Assembly: GCA_033064195.1 (NCBI GenBank) | Contig: JARBJD010000230.1 | Span: 56,407 to 120,406, forward strand | Origin: Blattamonas nauphoetae | Taxonomy: Eukaryota > Preaxostyla > Oxymonadida | Length of the DNA stretch: 64,000 nt | Direction: 5' to 3' | Shown: positions 1-12,375 of the stretch, piece by piece | Layout: every line of letters starts with the position of its first letter | Position numbering within the stretch: position 1 is the stretch's first letter | The notes under the pieces: generated by a model | What the model was told of the DNA's origin: nothing | What the model saw: the letters and a program-made list of their open reading frames with translations, nothing else | The model's database searches: none | Made by a program: the position numbers and the translations under genes

Positions 1-48
1 GATTTAGTCTCTTCAATAGTTTTCATTGTCTTTTTCTTTGAAATCTCA

Positions 49-3000
49 ATGATTACTTCGTTTAGAGACACAAACTTATTTTCTGATCTGTGCCACTATT
101 TGAGTAACAGCAGACAGATGAGCCTTGTCGAGCAATTTGTCGTGCTTCAGGAGTACTCAGAAGCGCTGATCATGCGCTTATCAACCTTTATTAATACATT
201 CCAGAATCCGAACGCACAACCAATCATCTATCGGGTTCTCGTTGAAAAGAAAAACTGGCCACCATCAGCGAAAGATTATGACATCAGCAAAAACAAAGTA
301 TGCACATATATTTATATATCCTTCCATTTCCAGTCCAGTTGCTTCACAACCAGCAATATTAAACTCGATGATGTCATGACAGAATTCAAGTCATTTGCTG
401 AACTCACCCTTGATTTTATCGAAACTCACGATCAGCTCACTAAACTCCTCGTTAATTTTACCAAATCATATACCGATCTTCATGTGTGTACATCTCCTTT
501 TCTCATCAATCCATCACCACATATTCTCATTCGTCTTTTCTCTGATCCTACGTTGTCCGATATCAATATTTTTTATTCAATCTCCACAGAGCACAATTTT
601 AGTCAGTTATTTTGTTCGCTCGTTCAACAATCTCATCCGACTCCACACCCTATTTGGATCCTTTGACCAACTCAGCACAATTGTTACAGTTTATTTCAAT
701 GCATGTTCCCACAATGGCTCCACCGACACACGTGAATCAAAGTTTGTGTTATTTTTATTTCATTCTTCACAATCAGAGTGTCAGCGTTTCTGAAATCATT
801 CAAATCCGATATCAGCAGCCTTCAATCTCATTTTTGCGACTCCATTCCTTTCTTATCCTCACTGTTCACCATACTCTCTCAGTCAATCAAAACTTACAAA
901 AATCCTGCCACCTTCGAATTGACTGGGCCGTTTGGATTTCTGAAGAAAGATCAACGCAACAAGACAGTGACTGATCCCATTTTTGAAACACAACAAGACT
1001 CTGAAATTGTGGTCCAGGAGCAAGGTCCTGTGATGAACTTTCCTGAAAATGAGCTGTGTTTCATCATCCTATCATCGTTCTGTCCAAACGCCCTCACGTC
1101 AAGCGATCACATCAGTGCTCTTCAAACTTGTCTGAGCGAGTCACTTGATCATCCAAGTGTTCATTCTTTGTCCTTCTCTCCGCATTCTCTCCTGGATAAA
1201 CCATTGTCATCCTCGAAAAACAAAGAGATTCCAAAAGGCTTTGTGTCGAAGGCGCTCGAAGCAGCAAACAGCGGTGCTGCTAAAAAGGCACAAGAGCGAT
1301 TTTTAAGACTTCTTCATCTTCATCAACACTACATCTCCGTTCTTTCTGAAAACCCAGCACGAAATGTCAAACTCGCAGCACAATCCGTACTTGCCCTTGT
1401 TAACGCTGGTTTCTATGAAATTTCCTGGTATTTATCCCACTTCGAAGGGAACGGACAGAAGAAAAGTAAAGAGTCGCAGTCTGTGTTCCAAGATCACGAA
1501 TACATTGTTCCACTCATCGAAACAACTATGAAACTGAAAGATCTCCTTATCCTCTATACACCTGAAATTTCTTCCCTTTTCTGCCACTCATTGGTTGCTC
1601 GCAGCTCCCAACCATTTGAAACTGTGCTCGAACGTTTCAAACCCCAACTCAGCCCAGATCGTACAACCGCCCTCACTGCTTGCTTAAATGTCATCAAGCA
1701 AGCTGGAAATGTCAGCAACGTCACCAAACCGATCCCAGAGCAGAAGAACTGGACAGCCCTCCAACTCGCGAACATTGATCTCCTCAGAGTGATCCAAGCT
1801 GAAACGCAATCAACCGAAAGGCTTGCCACCATCGGAGGTGATCTTTGGAAAACTATTGACAACATTACGTCATTAATCCAGTTTGCAGACACTAAATCGT
1901 TGGCACATAACTTGGATCGAGTCGGCATCGCCAGAATCATTTATGGGCAGGAATCAAAACTATTCCAGCTCATCAATCAAGTTCTCGACGATGAAACGTC
2001 CGATCCGACGCACCTCGCCACTCTCCTTCGCATCACCATCTCTCTCTCCTCCCTCACTTCGCCTCTCCTCCCCAACTCATCCAGCACAGTCGCCCTCGAA
2101 AACTCGTTCATGTGGACACGCACCCTCGTTCTCTATCTCATCCGCCGAGCCGAGTCGTCGTTGTGGGAATACCTTCGTCTTCAAACTCTCAAACAGAAGA
2201 CTCTTCTCTCAATCGACTCTCTCGTCATGGCGTCGAAGAAGAAACCGAGAAAGGTCAAACAGGCAACGGGAATCGGTGCGTTGGGGCCATATGAATTCAC
2301 GCTCACTTTGGACACGGACATCGAAGCCCATCACAGGCACATTGCATCCATCATCTTCTCTGCTCTATCTGAGCTGACTGGAGATTACGGGAACACTCAA
2401 ACTGCACAATCCGCGTTCAGTTTGTCCATCGACCGTTTGGTCCGCAAAGATCCATTCATCCACATCGGCCCAGAGAAGATCAACGTGAAGGGTCTCCTCT
2501 CAACGATGCTCTTCCGTCTCCTCACCAACTTTTTCGCCCTCGCCGCGAACCAAGGCATCACAGAGCCAACGAAGGCTGAGCAACCAAAGACACCTGCACA
2601 GGAGCACTTAGAAGCATTTGCAAAACATGACACGAATCATCCGTTCGTTCCTCATGCGATTGTGTACTCTCCAACTTGTGAAAACGATGCGTTGTTCCTC
2701 CAACAAAACACCATCGCTCTTGTCCATCAGAAGAAGATTGGGGAGCCCCTCCCAACCAAATCACCAACACCCGGCCAGACGGGAAGCGGAGCAACACTCA
2801 AAAACACTCCGACTGCTCCTGCTCTCAGCCACATCGAGTACGAAAGTCAGAAGCCCAGTGAATGGTTCAAAGGAAACACAAACCTCGCCTTCCGCGCGTC
2901 CACCTTCCCCCAACTCACACCAGAAGACATCCTCAAATCAGAAAAACCTCTTCTTCCCGAGAAGTTTGATGCACAGACGCCAAAACCAGAACGCCCATCA

Positions 3001-4359
3001 GTTCTGATTGTGCGTATGCGACTGTTCGTCTCGCTGATCAAGTCTGTGGTGAACGAGGCCTATCCTCTTCTCCAAGTTGACGAGCTGATCCAGCGTGTGC
3101 TTGTGAACAGCTGTGTCTACCCAACATACCTCCCCGTCACCCTCCAAATGCTTCACACCACTCCACTCGGAGCTTGGTTCTATCATCTCTTTGGAATCGA
3201 CCCACAGTCCAACGCGACAGAAGGAGAATCTGCAGACGACACGACTTGTCTGGAACTGACGAACAATCTGAGGGGCTTTGTGACCCTCGCGTATTCTCGA
3301 TACTTCATGGAGCAGTTCTTCCCGAAAGAGATGAACAGCACCAACCCCCTCGTTCTCTGGTCGCCGTCTGAGAAAGGGTTTGTCCCCTCTGCGCAGATGG
3401 GGATGCGAGACAAGATGGATGTGCTGCTCTCTCTTTCTTCCGCCAACGAGCTGATGTGTCTGGCTGAGATTATCGGTCCACTCGGAGTCGAGAACTTGAT
3501 CATTCTTGTCAACCGTTACTCCACAACATTCCTCGTCGCTGCGTGCAACCGTCTGATCGAGAAGAACAAAGTTCTGAAGGGCGACAAAGCTAACGAGCTG
3601 CTCGGTGCCCTCTGTGCACTCGGCAGCACAGTCAACCTCGAGCTCACCCTCCGCCGCCACGTCCACAACTTCTTCGAGCACTTCTCTTCAAGCACAGCCA
3701 AGTTCCTCACGCAGACGGCAACCGAGAACACCCAACTCCGCCCGATGTCTGTTCTGTTCGAGACAGCCAGGTCGTACACACTCCTCCCGTCGCATTACGC
3801 TGCCCAGCCATACCAAGCCATGTCCACGCCGTACATCGCACAGGGATCCTTCGTCGACCCAAGTGCGCTCAGCCTTACCTCGCGTGCTCCCAATGGCTTC
3901 AAAAGTGCGAAAGTCGCGGAAACCCTTGGGTCAGCGATCAAGGCTGTCATCAGCGCGGAAGTGTTCTGGAAGGACACACAATACCTCCCGGCCTTCAAAA
4001 TGTACTCGAGGAATCAGCACTGCCTCGCCTTTGGAATCCTCCTGTATTCAGAGGCTGTCTGCCCCATAAACTACGAAAAGCTGGAGCCAGTCGATCAAGT
4101 GCCCATTTTGGATCAGTATCTGAAACAGCCACTCTCCCCGTTCTCTGTCCTCAAGGGGACGATCCGAGAGGTGGCGATGAGCACGCTGTCAATGCAAGAC
4201 TCGCAGCCTCCTGTGAAGTACTCAACTCTCATTCTTTTGAAACAACTGAAAGACGAACTCCGCTGGTTCTCGACTGTCGAATTTGACGAATTAGTTCCTC
4301 CACTATTGCTTGAATTGTCCGAAACGATTCTCTCCAGAAAGTCCTCCACTTCCTCCTAA
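49..4359 (+). CDS. NCKAP1: Hem/NCKAP1 (Nap1) family subunit of the WAVE/SCAR complex
   Basis: Membrane-associated scaffold subunit of the WAVE regulatory complex, which links Rac signalling to Arp2/3 actin nucleation. The long 3' exon (about 780-4359) encodes most of the protein. It shows the family's lysine-rich loop (KKKPRKVK, near 2230-2260) and a late block (SANELMCLAEIIGPLGVENL, near 3440-3500) that matches the Hem signature around ELxxLxELIGPxGxKFL. Upstream coding begins at ATG 49 and needs at least three introns: 298-333 (36 nt, in frame), about 484-589, and one ending about 777. The first part aligns by eye with the Hem N-terminus (YTDLH followed by a hydrophobic helix). Total length is about 1330 residues, slightly longer than animal NCKAP1. 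The first exon could extend left of the window. The family assignment is solid; the exact N-terminal exons are inferred. Confidence 0.82.
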
Positions 4360-4566
4360 TTTGGCTTTCACACACACATAGCCAGTAATCATTTTTCGGG
4401 TGGAGGTTGGACTTTGGTCATATCGCTGTTTCCAGATTAATTTGTTCATATTTTGAAGTAAACATACATAATTAAGATTATCAGATCATTCTATCTCTCT
4501 CGCACACCATCTTCATCCACTCGCCTGGAGACAAAAAACAAATTATGCTTCGTCTTCTCGGAAAGA

Positions 4567-5849
4567 ATGCTATCGACGCTTCTTTTCTATACAGTATATC
4601 TCTGTATTGCCGAAGATGACCCGGCTGCCCAAGCTGCATCGACGTTTAGAAAGAAGAAAGTTCCTCCGAAGGCAGTCCAAGCAGAAATCCTCAAAAAGGG
4701 AGATAACTGCACGATTCGTGTAGCCAAAGGAGATGAAGTCGAGGTATCACATCACATTTCCCTTTTTAAGACCTTTTCGCGTGTATTGTTTCGATTCATT
4801 TCCAGATTGGATTCAAATTGGCACTATACTCAACAGGAAAGGTTGTGGATTACACTGAAGATAATGAGGCTTATTCATTCCGCGTCGGCTATGGAGAATC
4901 TATTGAAGGTTTTTTCTTTCTCTTTAGTAACATTCTTCCCTCATATCAATCGATCCTCAACATCTCGTCGTCACACTCTTATGTCTCATTATGCAGGTCT
5001 TGATCAAGTATGTCTTTATTGTATCACTATTATCTTGTCGTGAATTTAGGGAATGATTGGCATGTGTATCAACGAAACTCGCCGTTTGACTATTCCGTCA
5101 TTTCTTGCATACGGATCACGTGGTGCTAGTGTCATTGTACCACGTCTGTACTCTTTATTTTTCTCAAATCCCTCATAGCCGGAGCATCTATTATTTTGGA
5201 CGTTACATTATATGACCTTATGGCTCTTGAATTCGACGAGACAAGGTTGGAAAGAGTCAGAGAGCAGAAAAAAGTGAAGGATAAGAGGTCCCGTGATCCA
5301 CATTATCATAAAGGAGGTGCATCATCATGGTACTCACCCAATGTCAAACCAACTAAGGCTCGTGATGAGATGGAAGAAGAGGAACGCATTGAAGCAGAAA
5401 AGAGGAAACAACAAGAAGAAGAAGAGCGATTGAAGCGGTTGGAGGAAGAGGAAGAAGAAAGAGTTCTTAACCTGAAACTCACTCCACTCCAGAAGTTTCA
5501 AAGGGTCCAAAAGGAACGAGACAGGCAAACACAACAAAAAGTCAGAGAAATGACTCATCCGACGCCACACGTTGAACTTACTCCACGTGGAAGAGTGTAC
5601 AGAACCCTTCCACGAATCAGCAGTTTGACACCGTTACATCATCCTCGTTCTCGTGGACACGACGATTATGAACAGAAGAAAAATCAAAAGAAAAAGATGG
5701 AAGAGCACAAATCGAAAGTTCGAGAAAAGAAGAAAGAAAAGAGGAAGCAATTGGAGCGCCAATTGTATGGAGAATCAACCCCACATTATGTTCCAAACCC
5801 ACTTATCAAGAAGATCTCACAAAAAGAGGAGCAAAACACGGAATTATAG
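4567..5849 (+). CDS. FKBP-type peptidyl-prolyl isomerase, ER-targeted, with long charged coiled-coil tail
   Basis: Predicted secretory-pathway prolyl cis-trans isomerase. ATG 4567 gives a hydrophobic N-terminus ending at about residue 15 (signal peptide). The FKBP fold follows across five exons: 4567-4743, 4806-4908, an 11-nt microexon 4997-5007, 5050-5143, and 5179-5849. Splicing restores the hallmark order: VDYTEDNE, FRVGYGESIEG, LDQ, GMIGMC, RRLTIPSFLAYG, IVPPGASIILDVTLYDL. After the domain comes about 200 residues rich in K, E and R (roughly residues 170-370), predicted coiled coil, with no transmembrane segment and no obvious ER-retention tetrapeptide. The C-terminal tail is unusual for small FKBPs. 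A second FKBP gene with the same microexon layout lies at 7985-8866 on the other strand. Confidence 0.82.
4997..5007 (+). other. 11-nt microexon in FKBP gene
   Basis: Eleven bases flanked by cag on the left and gtatgt on the right, completing the codons for Gly-Leu-Asp-Gln in the conserved GxDQ loop of the FKBP domain. Without it the reading frame between the exons ending at 4908 and starting at 5050 does not join. An equivalent 11-nt exon occurs in the second FKBP gene (8502-8512). Confidence 0.75.
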
Positions 5850-6157
5850 ACGGTTTGATTCATCAATCTTTGCGTTGTTTGAACACATTTCATTTCATCA
5901 TCCATGTTATCCACAATATGTGATCTTGTCTGAAGCTATTGAACGCAGCTTCTTTTCGACAGTCCTTGCCTACTCAACATGCTGAAGGAATTATCCCATA
6001 TAAAGAATCTAAAGTGACTATTTTAATTATTTCACGAGAATAATTTATCGAAAACAAGAGTCTATGGATCCAAATCGAAGAAAATGTAATTGTGCGACGA
6101 TCATTTTCTTCAGCCGAATCTTGGTTGATATAACTTTGATTCAGAACTATTTGATAT
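5850..6157. other. Intergenic, 308 bp
   Basis: AT-rich spacer between the FKBP gene and the GST-C-like gene, both on the plus strand. I see no RNA gene or repeat in it. It must hold the 3' end of the first gene and the promoter of the second. Confidence 0.5.
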
Positions 6158-6921
6158 ATGACTGCTATTACTCAACTTGTTCTCGCAATTGACGATCCAT
6201 TGTCCAAACTTGGCCTCACGGTGACCTCTTCGGACAGCGATCCATTCTCTCTGGTTTGTCTCTCATTCATTTTCTCAATCGTGATGTTCATGTTTCATTC
6301 TACCTAGAGCGCTGTTATTAGTGCTGGTGATCAAAATGGCGTTTCTGCATTTGATGCAATCATCAATATTGTGAAATCAACGAAAAAGTGTTCGATTCAG
6401 ACAAAGCCAAAGGATCAAGCCGAGGTTTCAATCGATACTTCTTATCCTTTCTCATTTTTTCCCTCTATTTACAGATCGATTCTCTCAAAGATCAAATTGT
6501 TGCACTCTCTCAACCTCAAGTTAGTATGACTTCAACCATAGTTATCCTTTCAATCATTCCTCACTATCATTTTCATCGATCACTCGATGTACAGGTGATG
6601 AAGTGTTTGAGGGTCTTAATAAAATTCTCCTGAATAATGTTTTCATCATCTCTGGAAAGTTCACTGTCGTTGATGCGCTCATCACACTGTCTCTATTCCG
6701 TCATATGGTCTGTCATTCCATATTATTGCATTATGTGCACTTAGCCAACACTTCTCAAAAAAGAAAATGCTTACACTCGCTTCTGCAATGTCATTCGCTA
6801 CTTCGATTTCATCCAACATCAAAAGATCTTTGGCTCCGTGTTCACAGCTGCAAAAGCAGTTTCTGGAGCTGAGTGTGTTACAGTTGTTGATTGTGGACTT
6901 CCAAATCAGACAGCTCTGTAG
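6158..6921 (+). CDS. GST-C-like domain protein (AIMP3/EEF1E1 or synthetase-appended type)
   Basis: Five short exons (6158-6253, 6308-6424, 6475-6523, 6595-6707, 6745-6921) splice into a 183-residue protein ending at TAG 6919-6921. The second half has the helical signature of the GST C-terminal fold used for docking in aminoacyl-tRNA synthetase complexes: a leucine-rich helix, then SGKFTVVDALITLSLFRHM, then RFCNVIRYFDFIQHQ. Family members include AIMP3/EEF1E1, Arc1p and the N-terminal extensions of Met- and Glu-tRNA synthetases. No catalytic synthetase domain follows, so this is a stand-alone adaptor or a divergent GST-C protein. The junction 6523/6595 was chosen because only a donor at 6524 keeps the frame open. 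The fold is moderately supported; the precise partner is unknown. Confidence 0.55.
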
Positions 6922-7099
6922 TATTACACTTTTTTGGGAGAGGTCATCTTTCTCACTTCGTTTTCACTTCATTTTAGGAATAAAAGGTAGATTTGAAATA
7001 GTGAATCGGTGACGAGTTCATTTTTTGATCAAAGTACATGAAAATAAGAGTATGAAATGCGAAATTAGGACATAAAATGAACGATTTGGGAGTCGATAT

Positions 7100-7897
7100 T
7101 CACCCTTGGTTAACAAGAAGTGGAGCCGTCTCCTGACGCTCCTGTTCTTCCTCATCCTCATGGTGACTGCGTCTACGCCTTCGCTGGGAAGGAGGTGGCG
7201 GTCCATCAAATAATGAGTGACCTTGTCCTTGGAGTCTGATGTCCTGAAACACGATATCATTATTATACATCTTTTCTCGAGAATAGAAGCCGACCAGACT
7301 TCGGACAGTCTGGAGAATGAAATAAGAAGAAGAATAGACAGCAACAAAGATGGCTATGGCAGTCACTTCAAGAACAACTTGCTGAAGAAGGATTAGTGGT
7401 TTTTCAAGAGTATCTAAACAAGTTATTGCGAAGGAAAGTGTTCGTACATTGAGCGTAGATAATTGTTTGAACGAATGAGTTCGGAAAAGCGACAAAACTC
7501 GCCCAAAATGTGAGAAGAAAAAATGCGATTGTACAGAGCAGTATAAAATAATCCATAAGATCTAGATGAGAAAACTTCCACTCTTTCATTGGCTTTGCAA
7601 AATACAAATGAAAAACGACTATACCTTGGATTTGATAGAAAATGGAATTGGTTGGTGGCAAAATGGGCATTCTAGAGAATTAGGGAAGGAAATGAGAGAC
7701 CTACGGTTGGTCGTTGACTTGAAACCTGAGAACGAACCCATTCCTCCAGACAGTCAGAATGAGCCTATTGTATTGGAGGAATGAGGAAGTGATGAAGGGA
7801 AGACCCAACCAATTTCACCCCTACAATAACATGGGCGAATTGTAGGCTGTGTATCGTCTGCTATTTGACAAATATAGCAGACATGGTGATATTCCAT
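7100..7897 (-). CDS. RING-CH (MARCH-type) membrane E3 ubiquitin ligase
   Basis: Predicted transmembrane E3 ligase. The N-terminal zinc finger is assembled from several exons and has the C4HC3 order of RING-CH domains: CYIC, then CYCRGEIGW, then AHSDCLEEWV after a 40-nt intron, then CPFC. Two hydrophobic stretches follow, one around the exon encoding LMDYFILLCTIAFFLLTFWA (near 7500-7560) and one around VVLEVTAIAIFVAVYSSSYF (near 7310-7390), which fits the usual paired membrane helices. The tail is basic then acidic (RRRRRSHHEDEEEQ) and ends LLVNQG. ATG 7897 starts five residues before the first zinc cysteine; an in-frame ATG at 7954 is an alternative. The gene lies head-to-tail behind the FKBP gene ending at 7985, with less than 100 bp between them. 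Confidence 0.75.
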
Positions 7898-7984
7898 GTC
7901 CTGACAAAAGAGGGAGGTGACGAGGGTTCTCGATCTAACCCACGGAATCGACATGAGGCCTCAATCTCTCACATTGGATGTAAT

Positions 7985-8866
7985 TCAACATAACAATGAG
8001 ATATAAACACCTGTGTTTTCAAAAAACCAGAGAGGACGCGAATGAGAAAGAAAAAAATGGATTTTACGCAAGGAATGATTACACTTCGATTGGTCCGCTA
8101 TTTCCATCAATCTGATGATTATAATGAAGATTGTCAAGTAGCATACAACAACATGCTCAATAAACCGGGAGCCATCTGGTTTTAGTTCGCCAAGCATAGA
8201 TTTCTTCATTTTTCGTCGGCGCTCAGCCCTGTTCTTCTCTTCAACACGCTCGAGTGGGGTTGGACCTTTTTTTTCTTTGTCACTAACCTCAACAAGATCA
8301 ATGATGTACATCAGTTCAGCATTTGCTTGATTGGGAGAAGAAAGGATGAGTCGATTCAAGGAGCATACGAGGAATTTGGTCTGGAATTCCATATTTGCCG
8401 TAAGCAAGCTCAGATGGAATAACCAATTTTCGTTTCTCTCCCTCGCACATGCCAATGAGTCCCTGAATAATGCCGAATTAATTCCTGAAATGAAAACAGA
8501 CCTGTTCCCATCCTAAAATTAGGCAAAAAAAGAAAATATGACAGGGATTCAGAATAAATACCTTTGATAACAGCTCCTTCACCAAGACGGAACTTGAATG
8601 GAACCTTGCGTTCATGTGAGTTGTCAAATTCTTCACCAGTTTCAACAACTGTGCCAACATAATGAACCTGATTGAATGAATGAAGAAAAACGGTCAATAA
8701 ATCAGACTTTCAGTTTGTTTCCCCGTTTGGCCTTCTTTTCACATGTTTCTGGTTTAAAGAGTGTTGTGATTTCGACTTTGAGCTCTTCTGATGATTCAGA
8801 TTTCTCTGTGTCTTCAGAAAAGGTGACCGAGAAGAGAAAGCTGACTAGCCACAGAGTATGGATCAT
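7985..8866 (-). CDS. FKBP-type peptidyl-prolyl isomerase with signal peptide and C-terminal membrane segment
   Basis: ER-type FKBP resembling the FKBP2/FKBP14 group. ATG 8866 opens a signal peptide ([17 protein letters not shown]). The domain is then built from short exons: [20 protein letters not shown], then [14 protein letters not shown], then an 11-nt microexon (8502-8512) giving WEQ, then [24 protein letters not shown], and [15 protein letters not shown] after a short intron near 8330-8375. The last exon adds a lysine-rich linker and a hydrophobic run ([17 protein letters not shown]) that could be a tail anchor. Compared with the FKBP at 4567-5849 it lacks the long coiled-coil tail. Both genes share the intron positions around the microexon, so they are probably old paralogues. 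Confidence 0.78.
8502..8512 (-). other. 11-nt microexon in second FKBP gene
   Basis: On the minus strand these 11 bases lie between an intron ending ttttag and one starting gtctgt. They complete the codons G-W-E-Q of the conserved FKBP loop. Length, phase and codon position are identical to the microexon at 4997-5007. Confidence 0.75.
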
Positions 8867-9029
8867 TCTGGAGATTTGATCTGGCCCGCTTGTTGTTATT
8901 TCTTGATGCAAGGATTGATTGATGTTTATATTAAAACAATAGGGTATAAAAAAAGGAAAAGAAAAAGAAACAATCAAATGAAGATAAATTAAGCAGGAAA
9001 ATGGTGAATAACAAGAGAGACACGGAAGG

Positions 9030-10612
9030 CTAGATTTTGAATACAAGTCGCTCCACAATACTCATTGCAGTTGCGATTGTCAGAACAGTGCCAATGGCAA
9101 TACTCAAGAAAGGAAAGATATCGCGGGACCACACTCCAGAGTAGGGAGTCTTCCACTCGCTTTGCGATTTTCGTTTAGAGGCCAGTTGCGCGATGGCAGG
9201 AAGGACGAGAAGGATGAGATGGGTCGAGATGTCGGTGATATATTCAAGAATTTCACTGTTGACATCCCAGATAATGAGAGGGGTGGGGAGGATGACGAGG
9301 ATAATCCCGAGAATCTTGATGGTGAGTGAGATATTCGACGAGACCTGCTGAGGCAGGAACGGGATGATGTTGAGTGCACTTGTGGTGACTGTGAACGGCG
9401 TGGTTGTGATGGCATTCAGAACTTGGACTAATGATGTGAAGAGGGCAAAGAACCACGCGTACCAAGGCGGGTGGTTGTCGTTCTCGAAGTTTCGGTACGT
9501 GAATCCTTTGCTGGTGAACATGAGGAAGTTGAGAGGGAGTGAAGGGATGGACGGGTGGTCCATGGCGAGAGCTAAGAGCAGCCCGGCGATGATGAAGATG
9601 ATGGCGCTGAAGAGAGTCACGTTGAAGACGTGCCAGTTCGCTTTGAGCTTCTGTTTGGGTTTGAGAAGGTGGAGGGCATAAGTGAGGGAATCACTGGCGT
9701 GGAGAGAGAGGGCGGCTTGCGAGAAGAGAGAAAGAAAGCCGGAGGTCGAGAAATAAAACTTTGGGTCACTAAATGACTGCCCCGAGAGGGGATACGCACC
9801 TTGCACACTGATCGAGTAGATCGAGAGCACGATACACATGGCAAGGAATATAAAACGGATAATCGAGAAAATAACTTGCAATCGGACAATTTTGGTGGGT
9901 TGGATGACATTTAGGAGCATCATCAGGACGCTAGTGATGATGAGGGTGAAGTATTGGACAGTGGAGACGTTCCAGTCAAATAAACTGGAGACTGACTCAA
10001 TGAAATCAATCATCTGGTTGTATGTCCGATATACAATCATGAGGTTCTTGAAAACAACAACTATCATTGCCAATACGCCCGAAAATGGTCCAACGAATTG
10101 TTTGAACAATTCTGCTATTTGGAACGGGAAGTGAGATAATTTGTTCATTGATTCGGTTTGTGGAGAACTCATCATTTGTGCAGTGTGAAATCCATTGAGT
10201 CTTGCTGTTGATTCCAAGATCTATGGAAATGTGAAAGAAGATGTGAAGAAAACCCAGATGCTCGACAGAGTGATTGTGACTAACGCTAAGAACATTCCAA
10301 AAATGGAGAGAAGGAGTCCCGTATTCCCGATATTGAACGAAAGAGCTGAACATGTGAAAATGACGATGAAAAATCAGACTGAAAAACGCAGTGAGGAATG
10401 CCGAATTAAACATGCTTGCGAGAACAGTAGGAAGTGATAAATCTGAAATAGTGAGGAAATAAGAATGATAAACAATTTGACGGTTGGTAAGAATATGTAT
10501 TTGAGCGAGGAACGAGTGGCATATCCAACGAACTTCCATCATCTTGTTCAGGGAGAGAAGGGTCGATAACATAACGAAGAATCGTTAAGTATTCGGTATG
10601 GCGTGGAGGCAT
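9030..10612 (-). CDS. Multi-pass amino-acid transporter (AAAP/SLC36-38-like)
   Basis: Polytopic membrane protein of about 470 residues with roughly 10-11 hydrophobic helices. The main exon (about 10216-9030) carries most helices, for example YFTLIITSVLMMLLNVI, LFSAIIFIIAGLLLALAM and ILGIILVILPTPLIIWDV. Short 5' exons supply an N-terminal cytoplasmic segment from ATG 10612, then a helix region reading SMFNSAFLTAFF joined to TLSFNIGNTGLLLSIFGMFL and LVTITLSSIW. The joins use introns of 33 and 34 nt. The NxGN-containing first helix pair and overall topology fit the amino acid/auxin permease superfamily (SLC36/SLC38). Substrate cannot be told from sequence. The family call is tentative; the membrane topology is clear. 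Confidence 0.6.
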
Positions 10613-10763
10613 ATTCCAGTTTCTCCTGACGTTCCCTTTTCGCGATGAACGAGGCGATTAAAATCTAATGGTGGGACGAACATGAAAAGAAGATGTGAAA
10701 TGAAATAATAGTGGAATAATACGTTTAAATAACAGAGAGAAATCAAAAGATTTGTCCATGAAT

Positions 10764-12254
10764 CTACACAACGTGTGGTGTGCTGCTAACTTTAACCAAG
10801 CGAGAGATCATCACAATGATCCAAATCATAATCGCAACAAATAAGACAGCAAGAAGTGTTGCAGCGATGAGATATGTCAGATGATAGGTTTTAGTATCAA
10901 AGCCGCATTCATCGTAAAACCATTGGTTTTCCGTTTTCGCCATGATGTGCTTCCATGGTGTCCAAAAAGACTGAAAAAATGATCAAAGGAGGAGATCAAA
11001 CTGCGACCTCGCATTTCTTGGGTGATGCGGGACATGAATATGGAGTGAACGAGGTAATATTGGCTGGTCCATCAATTGAAGGGTCAAGATCTGATGAAAA
11101 CTCCAGATAATATTTCTCATTTTCTCGATGAAGTTCAATAATAACGTAAGACCCAGGTGGAGGGTTTTGTGTGCGAGGGAGACCGATGCACCCAAAAATC
11201 GAATTGATTGTGACGTCATGACCGGCAAAGAGTGAAAATTTATATTTTGGTGACCCAGAATGCATGGTACTGTTGATGTCTAATAGAATTCGGCGCATAA
11301 ACAATCCAGTTGTTGCGTTACAAAAGGCAGGATTGTCAACACGATGATACTCCAATGATACTGAATAATTGAACGAAAAAACGAGCAAACAGTGATCATA
11401 GATCGATTTGTACTCTTTGAGATCTGAGCCAGTGACAGATGCTGGCTTGGTAAGGCTTTACGAGTTGAGGGAAAGACGAAGCAAACTTTTCTCTATCCAA
11501 AATGAGTAATGCATCTGTTAAATATGCATAATCGTAACCCGAAACTTCTTGATGGCGGGTTTGATCTTTGAGGCGCCCTAGAGTTCGGTGCTTGGACTGA
11601 TAATACTTTCTGAGAGAACTGCCTTTTTGATATTTCTGAACGATATCAATACTTCTTGGACTGGAAATAGTCAAAAAAGGGCTGGTCAAACCAATTTATA
11701 ACAGAAAGAACGGAAAAATCTCTTGATTCGTCAATTACTGAGGTGAGCGGAATTGGCTGTGTCCGGTTTGGAAAGATAGGGAGGTCATCCTTAAATACTG
11801 GGCCAGTTCCAGGAGGAAAAAGACCGTTTGCAAGAGAGAAAGCTGATGTTTTTACTCGTTCAGATGGAGATGAGTAAAAATAGAACGTTTTATATTCGAA
11901 CTTCTCCTTGAGGAATCCAGTGTCGATATAACGCTTTCTCAGTTGAGTTCCAATGTTTTCCATGCGTTGATAGCCTCTTTCAGTGAGTTGACCGAGTAAT
12001 TTGGAGTCAGGAACACCCTGTACGGCAGAAAAAAGAAGTCGTAAGGTAACGAGATAGAAAAATATGACACACTTCAATTTGCATCAAGGGATAACGATCT
12101 CCTGAAATAAAGGAAAAATTGATGTGAAGTGTGGAAATGTTGAAAATGAGAGAGAAAGAATCGATGGAAACTTCAAACCATGGCGGTGAACGACATACAC
12201 TGATACAAGCTCAGTGTGAAGGAGATGCGAAAGAAAAATGAGGGTGAAGATCAT
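10764..12254 (-). CDS. Histidine acid phosphatase, type I membrane (lysosomal ACP2-like)
   Basis: Predicted lysosomal or secreted phosphomonoesterase. ATG 12254 begins a signal peptide (MIFTLIFLSHLLH). The catalytic motif VVHRHGDRYP is split by an intron (about 12178-12102) directly after RH, and splicing restores it exactly. It is followed by GQLTERGYQRMENIGTQLRK, as in ACP2/ACPP. An intron within the following exon gives VINCPRSIDIV. The second catalytic element, the HD pair, is visible as FAGHDVTINSIF (near 11215-11230). The last exon holds a membrane span (YLIAATLLAVLFVAIMIWII) and a short basic tail, stop at 10764-10766. Both active-site elements are intact, so it should be catalytically competent. 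It is divergent from the TMX-like gene, with about 120 bp between start codons. Confidence 0.88.
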
Positions 12255-12375
12255 CTGCGCAAAGTTTACACAAATTCAAAGGGTTTTTATGGTGTCGTTT
12301 CGATCTCAGCCATGACTTTAATTTTCAGAATGACACGCCTCAAATCTCACCTTTGCACCTCTGAGCCGATTTTCC

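Noticed and set aside
2847-3681. Long minus-strand open frames inside the Hem gene
   Set aside because: Antisense shadows of a conserved coding exon; no homology or domain pattern.
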